Source: Selenomonadaceae bacterium (lineage in GTDB: Bacteria > Bacillota > Negativicutes > Selenomonadales > Selenomonadaceae). From it: a DNA stretch of 6,528 nt. The notes beneath the pieces are model-generated. The model was not told the origin of the DNA. It saw only the letters and a list, made by a program, of their open reading frames with translations, and did not search any database. The DNA lies in contig JAFPCE010000041.1 in assembly GCA_017390245.1 (NCBI GenBank), positions 1 to 6,528 on the forward strand. The letters run 5' to 3'. Numbering within the stretch: the first letter of the stretch is position 1; every line of letters begins with the position of its first letter. Below, in pieces: positions 6,158-6,528 of the stretch. The position numbers were made by a program, and so were the translations under genes.

Positions 6158-6180
6158 GTGCCAACTTTATTTATACAACA
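6158..6180 (-). repeat. IS3-element terminal inverted repeat, orfA side
   Basis: On the minus strand it begins TGTTGTAT and continues through AAATAAAG to TTGGCAC, pairing with the end at 4811-4832. CTCAAAGAT also follows here, shared with the other end just inside the repeat. Confidence 0.7.
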
Positions 6181-6528
6181 TCAATTGATCATCAGCTCCA
6201 ACGAAAGCGCAACATGGAGTATATCATTGAGGAACCCAAGACTGAAGCTGGAAAACGGGTTATCCCCATAACTGATGATGTTTGTGCTGCTTTTAAGCGT
6301 ATCATTGCTAATAGGCCTAATCCCAAGGTAGAGCCGATGATTGGCGGTAAGATGGGGTTCCTGTATCTGGACAAGAATGGCATGCCGATGGTAGCACTTC
6401 ACTGGGAGAAATACTTTCAACACATCCGGGAGAAGTATAATTCCATTTACAAGGTGCAGATGCCAAAGGTTACACCGCATGTTTGCCGGCATACCTATTG
6501 CAGCATTATGGCTCACTCTGGGATGAAC
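6181..6528 (+). pseudogene. int: Truncated Tn916-type tyrosine integrase (catalytic domain, runs off window)
   Basis: The 116 visible codons (IDHQLQRKRNMEYIIEEPKT, then HVCRHTYC near residues 100-107) are characteristic of the catalytic domain of Tn916/Tn1549-type integrases. Visible are the beta-hairpin Lys (EEPKT) and the HxxR box (HVCR). The C-terminal Tyr would lie beyond the window. The N-terminal SAM-like/core-binding domains and the first catalytic Arg are absent, replaced at the 5' side by the IS3 element. In-frame TAG at 6154-6156 and the lack of a start or ribosome binding site before Met at 6214 indicate it cannot make a full enzyme. The gene marks a remnant of an integrative/conjugative element. 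Confidence 0.88.

Larger units (their letters stand above)
4811..6180 (-). mobile_element. Complete IS3-family insertion sequence (~1.37 kb)
   Basis: It contains the two-ORF IS3 arrangement on the minus strand, an intact DDE catalytic triad, a slippery heptamer and imperfect terminal repeats starting with TG. Both ORFs are undamaged, so the element may be active. The exact ends are uncertain by three bases: 4811-6180 and 4814-6177 both leave TG...CA ends. Neither option shows a 3-5 bp target duplication. The left flank is the sequence after the PLD-like gene and the right flank is the middle of an integrase, so this is not a simple insertion into the integrase. Confidence 0.88.

Noticed and set aside
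6181..6516. Minus-strand open frames opposite the integrase remnant
   Set aside because: The plus strand encodes unmistakable integrase motifs; the minus frames are shadows.

Overview
The window looks like an accessory, mobile-element-rich stretch of a low-to-mid GC anaerobic Bacillota genome. The host guess (gut or rumen Clostridia or Negativicutes) is an inference. It rests on the Tn916-type integrase, the IS3 and IS256-like elements, the strong AGGAGG ribosome binding sites and the AAA-ATPase/DUF1703 gene, a family that is plentiful in such bacteria. No rRNA, tRNA or CRISPR array was found.

Layout. Bases 1-166 hold the end of something I do not recognise, closing with a sequence like an IS256-family terminal inverted repeat. 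An orphan terminator arm follows (171-190). Next comes a self-contained transcription unit: an extended -10 promoter (213-241), a large AAA-ATPase/PD-(D/E)XK protein (277-1860) and a strong intrinsic terminator (1871-1903). A second unit has its own promoter (about 2036-2063), an unrecognised ~375-codon gene broken by a -1 frame change (2123-3249) and another strong terminator (3300-3342). A third gene (3549-4793) encodes a membrane-anchored protein with two CxxC knuckles flanking a transmembrane hairpin, a coiled coil and a C-terminal single-HKD phospholipase-D-like domain.

Right side. A complete IS3-family element (about 4811-6180) lies on the minus strand. It has orfA, orfB, an in-phase T TTT TTC slippery heptamer for the OrfAB fusion, and imperfect terminal repeats. 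It abuts the catalytic half of a Tn916-type tyrosine integrase (6181-6528, running off the window). The integrase lacks its N-terminus and first catalytic Arg, and the other side of the IS is not integrase. No target duplication was found, so the IS probably took part in a deletion or rearrangement of an integrative element.

How the genes may relate. The three cargo genes each appear to have their own signals rather than forming one operon, and they sit between two transposon ends next to a broken integrase. An ATPase-nuclease and a membrane-anchored PLD-like protein in such a place suggest a defence or element-maintenance role. Nothing in the sequence proves this.
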